NCBI RefSeq assembly: GCF_007855645.1 | Contig: NZ_CP042264.1 | Span: 124,001 to 188,000, forward strand | DNA: 64,000 nt | DNA from: Qingshengfaniella alkalisoli | GTDB taxonomy: Bacteria; Pseudomonadota; Alphaproteobacteria; Rhodobacterales; Rhodobacteraceae | Direction of reading: 5' to 3' | The notes under the pieces: generated by a model | What the model saw: the letters and a program-made list of their open reading frames with translations, nothing else | Databases searched by the model: none | Told to the model about the DNA's origin: nothing | Shown here: positions 17,359 through 27,286 of the stretch, one piece after another | How positions within the stretch are numbered: the stretch's first letter is position 1 | Layout of the letters: each line of letters begins with the position of its first letter | Program-made: the position numbers and the translations under genes

Positions 17359-17862
17359 GTGATGATGATGCGACTATCCTTGATGCGTGGTGTACTGATC
17401 ACTCTTTTCTTCGCGATAGTGCTGTTTACCCTCATCCCCGTTTACGTTCCGCGCCCGGCCTTTATCCCCGGATTTGCTCCCCCGCCGGATATGTGGCCGC
17501 GTGTCGTATCCATGATCGGTATCGCCTTGGGGCTGGTCGCGATATTTCTGTCGCTCAATCCCAAGGGCGCGGACCCGGCGCAGCCCGAATGGGAGCAGAC
17601 GGCACCTGTGCCAACACTTCTGGGACGTCTTGGATTGATCCTGGCGGCATTCGGCTTCTTCGTATTCCTGGTGTCGAAGATCGGCTTCCTGATCGCCACC
17701 ATGCTGCTGACCGGCGCTGCAATTGGGCTGACGGGAGAGCGGAAGGGTATTTGGCCCATCGTCATCTCCGTCCTGTTGCCACTACTTTTGCTGCTGTTCT
17801 TCACCACTGCTCTCGGGACTCAGTTTCCCAAGGGTGAAGTCCTGAAAACCTTCGGTCTCTGA
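17359..17862 (+). CDS. tctB: Tripartite tricarboxylate transporter small membrane subunit (TctB family)
   Basis: Four-helix membrane protein of the DUF1468/TctB type, 167 codons. The start could be GTG 17359 or one of three following ATG codons. The first helix is LMRGVLITLFFAIVLFTLIPVY, and three more hydrophobic segments end at LLFFTTALGTQFPKGEVL, a family-typical end. It lies 20 bp after tctC and 16 bp before tctA. Confidence 0.9.
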   Translation: MMMMRLSLMRGVLITLFFAIVLFTLIPVYVPRPAFIPGFAPPPDMWPRVVSMIGIALGLVAIFLSLNPKGADPAQPEWEQTAPVPTLLGRLGLILAAFGFFVFLVSKIGFLIATMLLTGAAIGLTGERKGIWPIVISVLLPLLLLLFFTTALGTQFPKGEVLKTFGL

Positions 17863-17878
17863 ACTAGGCGGGCCTGCT

Positions 17879-19369
17879 ATGATGAACGACTTGCTCCTCG
17901 CCCTGCAATCAGTGGCGACCATCGAAAATTTCCTGATCATGGCTGCCGGCATCTGGGGCGGCGTGATCGTAGGCGCGATCCCCGGCATGACCGGCACCAT
18001 GGCCGTGACGCTTGCACTGCCGTTTACGTTCTATATGGCACCGGTGCCGTCGATCCTTTTATTAGTCGCGCTCTACAAGGGGTCAACCTATGGCGGGTCC
18101 GTTTCCGCCATCTTGATCAAGACACCGGGCACCGCGTCTGCAGCTTGCACCGCGCTCGATGGCTACCCGTTGGCGCAGAAAGGCAAGGCGGGCAAGGCGC
18201 TGAACATGGCGCTCTACTCGTCCTGTATCGGCGATTTTATCTCGAATATCTCGCTGATTTTCTTGGCCGCACCGCTTGCTTTGTTGGCATTGCGCGTTGG
18301 CCCACCCGAATATTGCATGCTGATGATCTTCGCGCTGACAACGGTGGCGGGTGTGTCCGGAAATTCACTGCTGCTGGGCGTCGTTTCAGCCTGTCTTGGG
18401 TTGCTTCTGGCGACGGTCGGCGAAGACATCTACGGTTCGTTCCGCTTTGCATTTACCGATGACATGCAGGCGGGGCTGTCTGTCGCGCCTGTCCTGATCG
18501 GTCTCTTCGCGCTGCCGGAACTGATCAAGCTGATCGTGTTTCGTAACCCTCAGGTCAATGACGCAATGCAGGTCGGCTTCGACAAGGTCAGCCGTTCCGA
18601 ATTCATGGGATCTCTGAAATCCATCATCCGGGGCAGCGGTATTGGTGTTGTTCTCGGTGCCATCCCCGGAATTGGCCCGTCGGCAGCGGCGTTCTTTTCC
18701 TATGGCGAGGCACAGCGGACATCGAAGAACAGCGCAAATTTCGGCAAGGGCGAACTGGAAGGCATCGCTGCGTCCGAATCCGCCAACAATGGCTGCTGCG
18801 GCGCGACCATGATCCCGCTGCTGGCTCTAGGCGTACCGGGCGATGTGATCACTGGCGTTATGCTTGGCGCGTTCCTGATCCAGGGGCTGACGCCCGGACC
18901 GTTGCTGTTTCAGACCAATTTGAACGAAGTCTACATGCTGTTCATCGGCATGCTGGTTTCGTCGGTGTTGCTGTTCGGCGCTGGCAAGATGACCATGCGG
19001 ATGTTCACGCATATCGCGCGCATTCCGGTCACTTTGCTGACCCCGGCGGTGCTGGTTCTGTGCATCTTCGGGATTTACTCAATTTCCAACAGCATGTTCG
19101 ATGTCGTCGTGTTGCTTGTGATGGGTGTCGTGGGCTTTGGCATGTACTTGCTGGCGATCCCGGCGGCTCCGTTTCTCATTGCATTCATCCTTGGCCCAAT
19201 GATCGAGGATAATCTACGTCGAGCCCTGGCAATTTCGCGCGGCGACGCATCCATCTTCTTCTCCTCGCCGATCTGCTGGATTTTTGCGGGGCTGATCCTC
19301 TTCGTCGTTGGGATCACCCTGCGGCGCGAGATCGCAAAGTCAAAAGAACGAAAGGCTCAAACCTCATGA
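17879..19369 (+). CDS. tctA: Tripartite tricarboxylate transporter large membrane subunit (TctA family)
   Basis: Large permease with about twelve predicted helices, 496 residues. Conserved TctA motifs are present: GAIPGMTGTMAVTLALPFTF, GGSVSAILIKTPGTASA and its C-terminal-half counterpart GAIPGIGPSAAAFFSYGEA. Two Met codons at 17879-17884 are possible starts. The 3' end overlaps the ArgE-like gene by 4 nt (ATGA), so transporter and enzyme are probably translated together. Confidence 0.95.
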   Translation: MMNDLLLALQSVATIENFLIMAAGIWGGVIVGAIPGMTGTMAVTLALPFTFYMAPVPSILLLVALYKGSTYGGSVSAILIKTPGTASAACTALDGYPLAQKGKAGKALNMALYSSCIGDFISNISLIFLAAPLALLALRVGPPEYCMLMIFALTTVAGVSGNSLLLGVVSACLGLLLATVGEDIYGSFRFAFTDDMQAGLSVAPVLIGLFALPELIKLIVFRNPQVNDAMQVGFDKVSRSEFMGSLKSIIRGSGIGVVLGAIPGIGPSAAAFFSYGEAQRTSKNSANFGKGELEGIAASESANNGCCGATMIPLLALGVPGDVITGVMLGAFLIQGLTPGPLLFQTNLNEVYMLFIGMLVSSVLLFGAGKMTMRMFTHIARIPVTLLTPAVLVLCIFGIYSISNSMFDVVVLLVMGVVGFGMYLLAIPAAPFLIAFILGPMIEDNLRRALAISRGDASIFFSSPICWIFAGLILFVVGITLRREIAKSKERKAQTS

Positions 19370-20556
19370 CCGTAGCTCAGGCCAAACCGGACACAACGCA
19401 CCCCCGCCTGACCGAGGCCAAGGCTCATCTGGGTGATCTGATTGCTTTCGATACGGTCAGTGCCAACCCCAACCGTCCGCTGATCGACCATATGGCGGTC
19501 TATTTCGAGGATCTGGGTGGCGTCACGACGATCTTGCCCGACGAGACGGGGGAAAAAGCCAATCTGATTGTCCGCTTTGGCCCCGCAGACCAACCCGGCG
19601 TCGTTTTGTCGGGTCATACGGATGTCGTTCCTGCACTTGAAGGGAACTGGGTGACACCGCCTTTCGAGATGCATGAACGCGATGGCCGCCTATATGGTCG
19701 TGGGAGCTGCGACATGAAGGGCTTCTCGGCTTGCCTGATGGCAGCCGCGCCGACATTTGCCGCCACTGATTTGAAGCGACCGCTTTATTTGTGTTTCAGC
19801 TATGATGAAGAGGTCGGTTGTCTCGGCGCACCTGCTATGGCCCGCTGGTTGAAGGATCTGCCCGTCCCGCCAGTCTTCGCGATCATCGGCGAACCAAGCG
19901 ACATGACATTGGTCACGGGCCAGAAAGGCAAGATCGCTATGCGCGCCACTGTAACCGGTACAAGCGGGCATTCGTCGTTCTCGCCCAATCATGTCAACGC
20001 GGTGGACTATGCCTCGCGCATCATCGCGATGATTCAGAACCGTGGACGCGCCTATGAAACGGATGGGCCTTTCGACCAAGACTTCACTGTTCCACACGCT
20101 ACGATGCTGACGACGATGATCGATGGGGGTGTAGCAACGAACGTGACGCCCGACAAATGCAGCTTTACCTTTGAGTTACGCAGCATCGACGAAAGTAGCG
20201 CCCAGTCCGATATGCAGGCGGTGATCGATCATGCGAAGGCGACACTACTGCCTGAAATGAAAGCTAAATCCGATACGGCGCACATCGAATTCGACCAGAT
20301 ATTTGCATATCCTGCAATGGGCGATGCGAGCGACAGCGATGCGTTCGCAGTGTTTCGCGGCATACTACCCGAATGGTCTGGAAAGGTGTCCTACGGATCG
20401 GAAGGTGGCGTGTTCGAGGTGATCGGGGGCATTCCGTCAGTGATCGTCGGCCCGGGCTCTATCAAGCAGGCCCACAAGGCGGACGAGTTCGTCGAAATAA
20501 GTCAGTTGAACAAGTGCCTGAACTTTCTTGACGCGCTGACGAAGCAAGTAAGCTGA
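19366..20556 (+). CDS. M20-family deacylase (acetylornithine deacetylase/ArgE-like)
   Basis: Cytoplasmic zinc-dependent amidohydrolase of the M20 family, 396 residues. Metal-site motifs are visible: SGHTDVVP, GRGSCDMKG and DEEVGCLGA, with a late QAHKADEFVE. The lid domain is in the middle (from about residue 185). Its start overlaps tctA by 4 nt. In this context it is more likely to hydrolyse an imported N-acyl compound than to act in arginine biosynthesis, but that is inference. After it comes about 100 bp of nothing recognised and then an IS30 remnant. Confidence 0.9.
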   Translation: MTVAQAKPDTTHPRLTEAKAHLGDLIAFDTVSANPNRPLIDHMAVYFEDLGGVTTILPDETGEKANLIVRFGPADQPGVVLSGHTDVVPALEGNWVTPPFEMHERDGRLYGRGSCDMKGFSACLMAAAPTFAATDLKRPLYLCFSYDEEVGCLGAPAMARWLKDLPVPPVFAIIGEPSDMTLVTGQKGKIAMRATVTGTSGHSSFSPNHVNAVDYASRIIAMIQNRGRAYETDGPFDQDFTVPHATMLTTMIDGGVATNVTPDKCSFTFELRSIDESSAQSDMQAVIDHAKATLLPEMKAKSDTAHIEFDQIFAYPAMGDASDSDAFAVFRGILPEWSGKVSYGSEGGVFEVIGGIPSVIVGPGSIKQAHKADEFVEISQLNKCLNFLDALTKQVS

Positions 20557-20655
20557 GGGCTTTTCGCAAATCGTGAATCGCCCATTAAGGTTTGTAGGAT
20601 GAGGTTGAGCAGCCTCGGTATGACGGAACTGTGAGCGATACCTGAACCGCGACTT

Positions 20656-21305
20656 CTATTGGCGTTGAGGGTAGGGACGTTGGACCATCTCTGCCATCAT
20701 CTTTTCGCGGAAGACCTCGGCGGGTGTCTTCCATCCGAGGCATTTTCTGGGTGTTGCGTTAAGGCGGTCACTGATCATCTTCAAATCATGATCAGTGTGT
20801 GCCGTGATGTCTCGCTTCCTCGGCAGCCATCTTCGCGCACGTCGATTTGTGTTTTCGACGGTGCCTTTCTGCCAGGGGCTGGACGGATCGCAGAACCATG
20901 TTTGCGTTCCGGTCTCGGCCTGCAGATGTGGCGATGAGACGAACTCGGGGCCGCGGTCGAAGGTGATGGATTTGCGGGCGAGGTGGGGCAGGTCGCGGAC
21001 GGCCTTCATGATTTTACCCATTACAGGCTTGGTGCGCTTGTTCGGGTTCTTCAGCAGCACGGTGAATTGGACTGTCCAAGCTTCTGTTTGAACAGCATCA
21101 AATCGCCTTCCCAGTGGCCGAACTGGCGACGGTGCACCACATCGTCAGGACGGAACAGAATGCTGACATCACGGTCAAACTTAGGGGCCTGACGCTTCCT
21201 TGCACGACGCGGGCGACGCGCTTTGCGGTGTTCGGGCAGGTACCACCACAGCTCTTGCGCCATGTGCTTTAACTGATAGTTGCGTGTAAACGGCTCCCAT
21301 GCCAC
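20656..21305 (-). pseudogene. IS30-family transposase, truncated and with an internal deletion
   Basis: The 5' part (21051-21305) and the 3' part (20656-21060) read in two different frames. Recognisable blocks are FGHWEGDLM in the first, then DRGPEFVSSPHL, PSSPWQKGTVENTNRRARRWLP and LNATPRKCLGWKTP in the second, which carry the catalytic DDE residues. At the junction the expected segment between GQSN and FTVLLK (about ten residues in relatives) is missing, so a small deletion caused the frameshift. The N-terminal HTH is also absent. Non-functional. Confidence 0.88.
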
Positions 21306-21308
21306 TTT

Positions 21309-21343
21309 CTCCTATTAGATAACTTATTGTTATCTAATAGGAG
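21309..21343. repeat. Perfect 15-bp inverted repeat at the IS30 border
   Basis: CTCCTATTAGATAAC and GTTATCTAATAGGAG separated by TTATT, right at the end of the IS30 remnant where its homology stops. It could be a hairpin terminator, or abutted insertion-sequence ends. No poly-T run follows either arm. Confidence 0.55.
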
Positions 21344-21596
21344 TTGCACTGCATGGTAGCGCGCACCCCCTGTACCCAACAAATGCTTTAACTATACTTA
21401 TGTTAATAAAATGGAAACTATTTCCATCTCCCGACGGTGGATTGAAAGTACCGACCGACCGGCTGGCAGTTTCAGGGCTAGAAAGGTGCTACATTCGGTT
21501 TTGAGCTATGCAGAGCTATAAATGTGGTTTCTCGATGTCTGCTTCGAAAGCTATGTGCCAGTTGCCTAGCTGATGATGTCGGGATATCTCGCACAT

Positions 21597-21683
21597 ATGA
21601 AATCGCTCGTAGCAGCCCTTGTCCTGCCACTGTTCGCAAGCCCGGCAACAGCCCATCCGCATGTCTTTGTAGAGGCAGATTCG
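21597..21683 (+). pseudogene. 5' fragment of a DUF1007 (exported, metal-uptake-linked) gene
   Basis: ATG 21597 opens MKSLVAALVLPLFASPATA, a signal peptide, followed by HPHVFVEAD, the N-terminal signature of DUF1007 proteins. Similarity then breaks off after about 29 residues and the rest of the frame (to 21863) has no family features. It is probably the stub of a gene cut by the same rearrangement that left the IS30 remnant. Confidence 0.55.
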
Positions 21684-21978
21684 GCGAGCAGAAAGCCACC
21701 GCCAGGATGCATTCATCATACGGGCAGAGGCTGTCAATACGCATCCCAGCTTTATCGCGACGCCTTGGACGCCGCTGGTCTGATCGCCCAGCAGGCGGCT
21801 TGGTTCGATGGAAATCCGTGGTCCAGCCCGAGAAGCACACTCCAATGCCTGGTCAGTTCTCAGTGACAACTCACAGCCTTGGACGGAACTTCCACGTTGG
21901 GCATCGCTGCTTCCAGCAGCGCTTCATCTCACACATCGCTGGGATGCCTCTCATCCTCAGCACAATTCATCACCAAGA

Positions 21979-23502
21979 TCAGACCGGCGGCGGACACTCG
22001 CCCGTCAAGACGAAACCAATCGCTTCCCCGGCTTCACCAAGCCTTCCACTCGCAGAGACCAGCCCGTTGTTGAGAGACAGATACCATCCATCTGGGATGC
22101 CCCCCTCGCCTTCGGGGCCATGCGCAGCTCGCGCCCGGAAAAGATCACCCTTCTCTTTAGTCATATCGATTTCGATCTGAGCGTAAGGCGTCTCGAAATC
22201 CATTATAAGGCGCATGATTTCATCTGCTTCAATCTCGCAATGCAGAATGCGCAACGGAAGCGTGGCAGGTTCGTCGAGTTCAAGCGTGATCTCTCCGTCG
22301 CCAACCTCTGCCGATCCGGCAAGCGAATTCGGAGAAGCCTGCTCATTCGGGGACGGAAGATGCGGACGTTCGTCCGTCATCTTCTCGCGATCAGGGTTCC
22401 AGGCCGGGGTCTGGGAAACGCTGGCGGGTGCGTTCGCAAAGAAACGGATGCTGAGATCATCGGTCAGAGCCCGACCATCACGCGCACGCAAGCGGGAATC
22501 GACCGAGGCGACATAGCTTACATCCGCTTCCGGAAGCTCTGGTGCGATGTGTAAAACCATCCCGGAAGGATCGAGATTGGCCCGATGCGGCACGGTGACA
22601 CCATTCGCCAACAAAGTTACCGCATTCAGAGATTCCGCATCAAGCGGCACATTGAAAACAAATCCGGCCGCATCACCAACTTCAAGCATTTCGCTCTCTT
22701 CGGGCCAAGCCGCCAAGGGCGCGAGCGGTACCTCGATCTCAACCGGCAAACGCACGGAGCGCTCCGCTACTCCGTCATGGGCGATGATTTCGAAAGCTGC
22801 GGAGCCGCCAGGTAATAGTGTCGCGGGATCAGGGATGAAGCTCGACTGTCTGAGAAGTACGGCCAAGGTCGTCCAATTCTCTCCATCAGGTGTGAACCTC
22901 ACAGTATAGGTCTGTCCCTCAGCCGTGCCGCCATCCCATTCCAAAGGCTCTTCCGCGCGATAGGTGTCCCCGGGACGATGTGAACGGAACTCCGGCGCAG
23001 CCAACCCTGGTGATGCCCGCATTTCAGCCAGCACGGTTCCCCCATTGGTCAGCACGATCCGCGACGGTTCCTCTGAAATCGGCACGGTTACCGAGAAGGG
23101 CCAGATATCCTCGCTATCGGTGTCTAGACCAACAGCGGCGCGGGCAATAATATGCCCGGCTGCATCTTCGACACGGATTTCATAGGGGCCGCTTCCGGAC
23201 AGAGGCTTGCGCGGGCCGGGCACGATCGCGGGCAAAAGCGTTGCTTCGTTCCCGTCAATAAGACCGGAGAGCATGAGCCAGCGCTCGACCGGTTCGTCAG
23301 TGTGGTCCTGAAACGAAGCCTGCCAGAGCAAGCCATCCAAGGGATCGGACTGCCGTGCATGGCGTATTTCGGGTTTGGTGGGAAGCGCCGCCCGCCGGCC
23401 CCGCATGTATCTCAGCATGCCCGGCATCTTCTCCAACAACCAGTCATACTGGTTCGGATCGATCCAGTAGTCATTGTGCGGTTCGTAAACGCACGGGAAC
23501 AT
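21979..23502 (-). CDS. C-terminal part of the frameshifted secreted metallopeptidase
   Basis: 507 codons with no signal peptide. It contains Ig-like, beta-rich segments (residues about 100-390) and ends FVLTGECPPPV. It overlaps the end of the preceding frame by 32 nt and starts in mid-protein (MFPCVYEPHNDYWIDPNQYDWLL). A one-base change in an A3 run at 23507-23509 would fuse both frames as APLLNLMFPCV, so this is best read as the second half of a single gene of about 1,266 codons and not as an independent protein. Confidence 0.6.
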   Translation of the reverse strand: MFPCVYEPHNDYWIDPNQYDWLLEKMPGMLRYMRGRRAALPTKPEIRHARQSDPLDGLLWQASFQDHTDEPVERWLMLSGLIDGNEATLLPAIVPGPRKPLSGSGPYEIRVEDAAGHIIARAAVGLDTDSEDIWPFSVTVPISEEPSRIVLTNGGTVLAEMRASPGLAAPEFRSHRPGDTYRAEEPLEWDGGTAEGQTYTVRFTPDGENWTTLAVLLRQSSFIPDPATLLPGGSAAFEIIAHDGVAERSVRLPVEIEVPLAPLAAWPEESEMLEVGDAAGFVFNVPLDAESLNAVTLLANGVTVPHRANLDPSGMVLHIAPELPEADVSYVASVDSRLRARDGRALTDDLSIRFFANAPASVSQTPAWNPDREKMTDERPHLPSPNEQASPNSLAGSAEVGDGEITLELDEPATLPLRILHCEIEADEIMRLIMDFETPYAQIEIDMTKEKGDLFRARAAHGPEGEGGIPDGWYLSLNNGLVSASGRLGEAGEAIGFVLTGECPPPV

Positions 23503-25753
23503 CAGGTTTCAGGAGTGGCGCCGGTGTCTGCGCATTCCCGTGTTCGCTCGATTTCTGCCAGCCGAACGATCCATCAAGCGCAATACGCATTCCGTCGATC
23601 CCCGGCGCAACTGTTTGAAATTGCGACTGGCATATCTCACGCTTGTGCTGGGCACCCTCAGCATAGGGTGTATGGGGCAGACCGAATACGTGACCGAATT
23701 CATGGGCAACCAGCGGATAAAGCAGGATGCCGGGGAATATCCGATTCTTGGGAGCCGCCGTACTCATGATCACCATACTTCTGTCCGTGCGGTCGGCATG
23801 AAGCATGTCCAGTAGTTCCGGATCGGGCTCACCGAACCAATAAGGTTCATCTCCGCTGCGTCGCAGGGATTCCGGTTGCTCGAATGGCGCCCGGGTGGTG
23901 CCTGCGCCTCCAAGACTCGGCGGGTGATAGGAAACTAGAATATCCGCGTTGGAACGCGCTGCTACATGCTCGTGAAACAGGCGAACCAAAGTGTCCCACT
24001 TGTTTAAATTGGCTGCCCGATTTGCTGGATTGTCCCAGGAAATGAAGCCCTCCTGGCAGACAACCCACTCCACTCCGGGAATTGTGCAGATCGTGTCTTG
24101 CAGATTGTAGGTTCCCCGAAAACGCCCGCTGACTTTCGCGACCGGTAATATCTGGTTGGCGAACTCCCGATCCTGTTGCGCAGCCTGTACAACCTGACGG
24201 GATTGCTGGATGTCGATGTTGTCCCGCCATTCGGAATGTGCAGCGATGTAATAGTCGAACGTCAACAGGTCCACGGATTGGGCCGCATAATCCATCCCTT
24301 TCTCGACAATCTCGGGATCGACTTCCACATCTTCCGGATAGTGGTCCTCGGGCCGGATCTCTGCTCTGAAAACCCGGGGATCGTTGCCACGGGATGGACT
24401 CCAGTCAAACAAGTTCAGCGTGTCGATGCCCAAACGTCGATCTTCATCGGTATACTGGTCCGTCCGTTCGATATTCTTCCTGATCTCTGGAAAGATCGTA
24501 TTGTCCCGGGAATCCAGAATCTCGGCCTTCAAATCATAGGCCAGCACCTGCCACTCAGGGTGAATCTCCTCGAGCTCTTCCCATTCGAAATGAATGCGGG
24601 CCGCAGCCGGTTTCCCCAAGACCAACGGCGCGTTGCGGCTGACCTGGTAGATGCCCATACGCAGATTGTCCGGATCAACCATCGTCGATACCGCGAAGAT
24701 ATGATCCTCTTCCAGAAACTCGCTGTCATATCCCCGAATGCCGTCTTCGCCTCCAACAACCCGGATCTCGTATATGGTGCCCGATAGCAGTGGTTCGCGC
24801 GGCTCGATACGGATCATGGTCTTGTCCTCGACGCCGTTCTCGTCTTCGAGGCTCAGATCCAGGTCGACAAAGACGTATCCGTTGTTGCGGTCACGCGTTG
24901 TCATAAAGACGGTACCGGTATTCACACTGCTCTCGACCAGTTCGTCAGTAAACTCGATGTAGAAATCCGCACCATCAAGGATAACATTCTGACGGCTGTT
25001 TTCAGGCCTTGTTCTGACCACATCGAAGATTTCCCTCTCCTTGCACAACGTCCGTTCGAAGTTTTCCGAGCCACGTGGCAGCGTGAACTCCACATCCAGA
25101 TGAATGTGATCGAGATAGGTCTGGCGTTGGCGTTCATAGTCGAACGTGTGATTGCGAACCGGCGCAACCATGGACTTAAACGGGCCAGAAAGCCGCAGTG
25201 TGAAGCTGTCATCGCTCCAGCGGGTTATAATGGTCGCCGGATTGACAAGCTCCGCAAAATACCCCCCTCCCACGCCCACTTCGAAATCGCTGCGCCCCGT
25301 ATCGGCCAGCTTATTGAGGAAGTTAACTCCGGCATATGTGCCGGCGGGGGCACCGGCCTTTTCAATGGGATTGATGGCTCTTATTGCTCCGCCTTCGGGG
25401 CCGCATGGGATGCTTGAAATGGAAATTTGCGAGTATTCCAGCCCATCGCGATGGCGATGATCATGAAGAACGATGCCGAAATTGTTGCTATCCTCGTAGC
25501 CCCGATTCACGAAGACAGCTTGCCCCGCCATCTGCCCATCCGCTTGGGATATCGAGCTTCCACTGATCGTGCCTTGCCACGATCCGACCAGTGGTCTGTC
25601 GCGGGTCAGAGCGTCATAGGCATCTTTATAAGGCGCGTTCAGGTCAGTTGACTGTGCCCCGACCTGTGTGCCGAAGGCAAATGAGAGCATGGCAAATGCA
25701 CAGACGATCACAACAGGTTTCAGAAACCACATATCCGGACGGTAATTTGCCAC
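23471..25753 (-). CDS. Large exported zinc metallopeptidase, N-terminal and catalytic part
   Basis: Starts at GTG 25753 with GGAGGTG upstream. Signal peptide (WFLKPVVIVCAFAMLSFAF, up to VGAQS). The catalytic site is HEFGHVFGLPH at about residue 685-695, the HExxHxxGxxH zinc motif of the metzincins, with Met-containing IDGMRIALD further on that could form the Met-turn. The long region before it (residues 40-650) is beta-rich and unclassified. The frame ends at residue 760 because of a probable frameshift (see the next ORF on this strand), so the present product would lack its C-terminal Ig-like region. It is the last of a row of exported proteins and probably acts outside the cell. Confidence 0.75.
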   Translation of the reverse strand: MANYRPDMWFLKPVVIVCAFAMLSFAFGTQVGAQSTDLNAPYKDAYDALTRDRPLVGSWQGTISGSSISQADGQMAGQAVFVNRGYEDSNNFGIVLHDHRHRDGLEYSQISISSIPCGPEGGAIRAINPIEKAGAPAGTYAGVNFLNKLADTGRSDFEVGVGGGYFAELVNPATIITRWSDDSFTLRLSGPFKSMVAPVRNHTFDYERQRQTYLDHIHLDVEFTLPRGSENFERTLCKEREIFDVVRTRPENSRQNVILDGADFYIEFTDELVESSVNTGTVFMTTRDRNNGYVFVDLDLSLEDENGVEDKTMIRIEPREPLLSGTIYEIRVVGGEDGIRGYDSEFLEEDHIFAVSTMVDPDNLRMGIYQVSRNAPLVLGKPAAARIHFEWEELEEIHPEWQVLAYDLKAEILDSRDNTIFPEIRKNIERTDQYTDEDRRLGIDTLNLFDWSPSRGNDPRVFRAEIRPEDHYPEDVEVDPEIVEKGMDYAAQSVDLLTFDYYIAAHSEWRDNIDIQQSRQVVQAAQQDREFANQILPVAKVSGRFRGTYNLQDTICTIPGVEWVVCQEGFISWDNPANRAANLNKWDTLVRLFHEHVAARSNADILVSYHPPSLGGAGTTRAPFEQPESLRRSGDEPYWFGEPDPELLDMLHADRTDRSMVIMSTAAPKNRIFPGILLYPLVAHEFGHVFGLPHTPYAEGAQHKREICQSQFQTVAPGIDGMRIALDGSFGWQKSSEHGNAQTPAPLLKPDVPVRLRTAQ

Positions 25754-25835
25754 GTCTCACCTCCATCCGTTGGACCGGGCTGTGAACGACGAAAATCCGG
25801 ACTGTCACTTCGAGACCGCCCTGTCGTCCAGTTCA

Positions 25836-26399
25836 TCAGAAATCCGTGTTCACTTTGCGCAGAGCCGTATCGAAAGTGCCCTCGATTGGCTTGCACTCGT
25901 TCATGTCGGCCTCTGCGAACATGCTTTCTTTGCGGCAAATCTGCGCCGAGAAACTGCCCTTGATGGCGGCGGCGCCATCCTCAAGCGACAACTCGTCGAT
26001 CTTCACGTCTGGGACGACCCCACTGTCCTCACTGAAATAGAACGGTTCACTCATCCCCTCCGGCCACCACCAAACGGTGGGATCCTCCATGAGAGTCGCC
26101 GAAGCACCTTCTCCCATAAGCGAGATCTCGATCGACAATACGTTATGCATGATGCTTTCGTCTTGCGGATCGTGGGCTTGAACCGAGATCATCGTCACCG
26201 GTCCGAAAGACTGGAAATCGGCGGTTGCTGTCCCCTCGGACGGAACATCAAGCGTATCACCGGCATAAGGCTCACCGCCGATCGTTGCGTTTATCGCGCC
26301 GACCGATGTCTTCTCGATCTGAGCCAGCCCAGGGACTGCAAGGCAGAGGACAAGCCCGACCGCGCCCGGAACAGGTTTGAAAACACTTCTCTTCATCAT
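25836..26399 (-). CDS. Small exported protein of unknown function
   Basis: 187 residues with a signal peptide (KPVPGAVGLVLCLAVPGLA, cut before QIEKT), then acidic, Asp/Glu-rich, beta-rich sequence with two Cys in the last third (CRKES, NECKPIEG) that could form a disulfide. AAGGAATTTC precedes the ATG. It lies between the SH3-type protein and the metallopeptidase on the same strand. I do not recognise a family. Confidence 0.8.
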   Translation of the reverse strand: MMKRSVFKPVPGAVGLVLCLAVPGLAQIEKTSVGAINATIGGEPYAGDTLDVPSEGTATADFQSFGPVTMISVQAHDPQDESIMHNVLSIEISLMGEGASATLMEDPTVWWWPEGMSEPFYFSEDSGVVPDVKIDELSLEDGAAAIKGSFSAQICRKESMFAEADMNECKPIEGTFDTALRKVNTDF

Positions 26400-26422
26400 G
26401 AAATTCCTTGTTGATAACGTCC

Positions 26423-27286
26423 TTACGGGAAGGACCAGCCATCATGTTCGATACGGAAGATGCGGAGTGGTGCATCAGGCCGGGTGGTGTCGCCGCGCAA
26501 GCGGAAGACGGCCCTTTGCGCGCGGCCAAAATTGACGAAATCGACATTGATCGTGATCATGCCCCGAAGCATGGGATTGTCTGGGTCCGGCACCGGTTCG
26601 GAAACGCTGCCCTCGAAATCCTGCGCGCCGATAAGCAGATCGGCACCGGGCGGGCTGGCTTGCAGAGCCGCCACGAAATCCCTGGAGAAAAAGGCGTCGG
26701 ACGCATCCGGATCGAGATAGCTTCGCCCCCTGGCGGGATCATCATATTCATAGAGCGTCGCCACGAGCCCTCTTGCATGTTCGATCAGTTCATCGCCGGA
26801 CCACGCATCGGAACCCGCAGTTGGCGCGGGCAGCATCTTCATGGGGTCGATGACCTCTTCAATTCCGTTGTTATCGCCGGGATCGCTGTAAAGGGCTTCA
26901 TCATCAAAATCGGCAATCAGGTAGCGTTGCGCCACCCATCCCGCCTTGCTCATATCTGCCGAACGCATAAGGCACCAGGGCGAAGGCAGGGCGTCGATTT
27001 CGGCATCGGACATCACTGAGAAATGCTTCATCGTATAAAAGGGAATGCAGGTGATCTGCTCCAACCCACGCTCATTATGGGCGAAGGTTTCGATCACCGG
27101 ATAGTTCGTCCCAGGTCCCATCCTGGCATTGAGCACGTCATTCGACGCAACACCCTGAACCTTCCACGCATCGGGTCCGTGCCCGTCGATCTCGGCATGG
27201 GCTGCGAAAGGCAACAGACCAAGAAAGACCGTTGAAATCGCCATTTTTCCGAATTGTTTCAGTTGGTCCAATAGTTGCTGTTTCAT
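26423..27286 (-). CDS. Exported protein with bacterial SH3 domain and DUF3828-like region
   Basis: 287 residues. Signal peptide (MAISTVFLGLLPFAAHA, preceded by a short cytoplasmic piece; ATG 27244 is a possible alternative start). An SH3b-type domain follows (residues about 40-110; NVLNARMGPGTNYPVIETF in essence) and then a second domain (about 165-285; TLYEYDDPARGRSYL) resembling DUF3828. It precedes the small exported gene and the metallopeptidase in an apparent three-gene set. Wall- or envelope-related binding is suggested by the SH3 fold, but no partner is known. Confidence 0.82.
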   Translation of the reverse strand: MKQQLLDQLKQFGKMAISTVFLGLLPFAAHAEIDGHGPDAWKVQGVASNDVLNARMGPGTNYPVIETFAHNERGLEQITCIPFYTMKHFSVMSDAEIDALPSPWCLMRSADMSKAGWVAQRYLIADFDDEALYSDPGDNNGIEEVIDPMKMLPAPTAGSDAWSGDELIEHARGLVATLYEYDDPARGRSYLDPDASDAFFSRDFVAALQASPPGADLLIGAQDFEGSVSEPVPDPDNPMLRGMITINVDFVNFGRAQRAVFRLRGDTTRPDAPLRIFRIEHDGWSFP

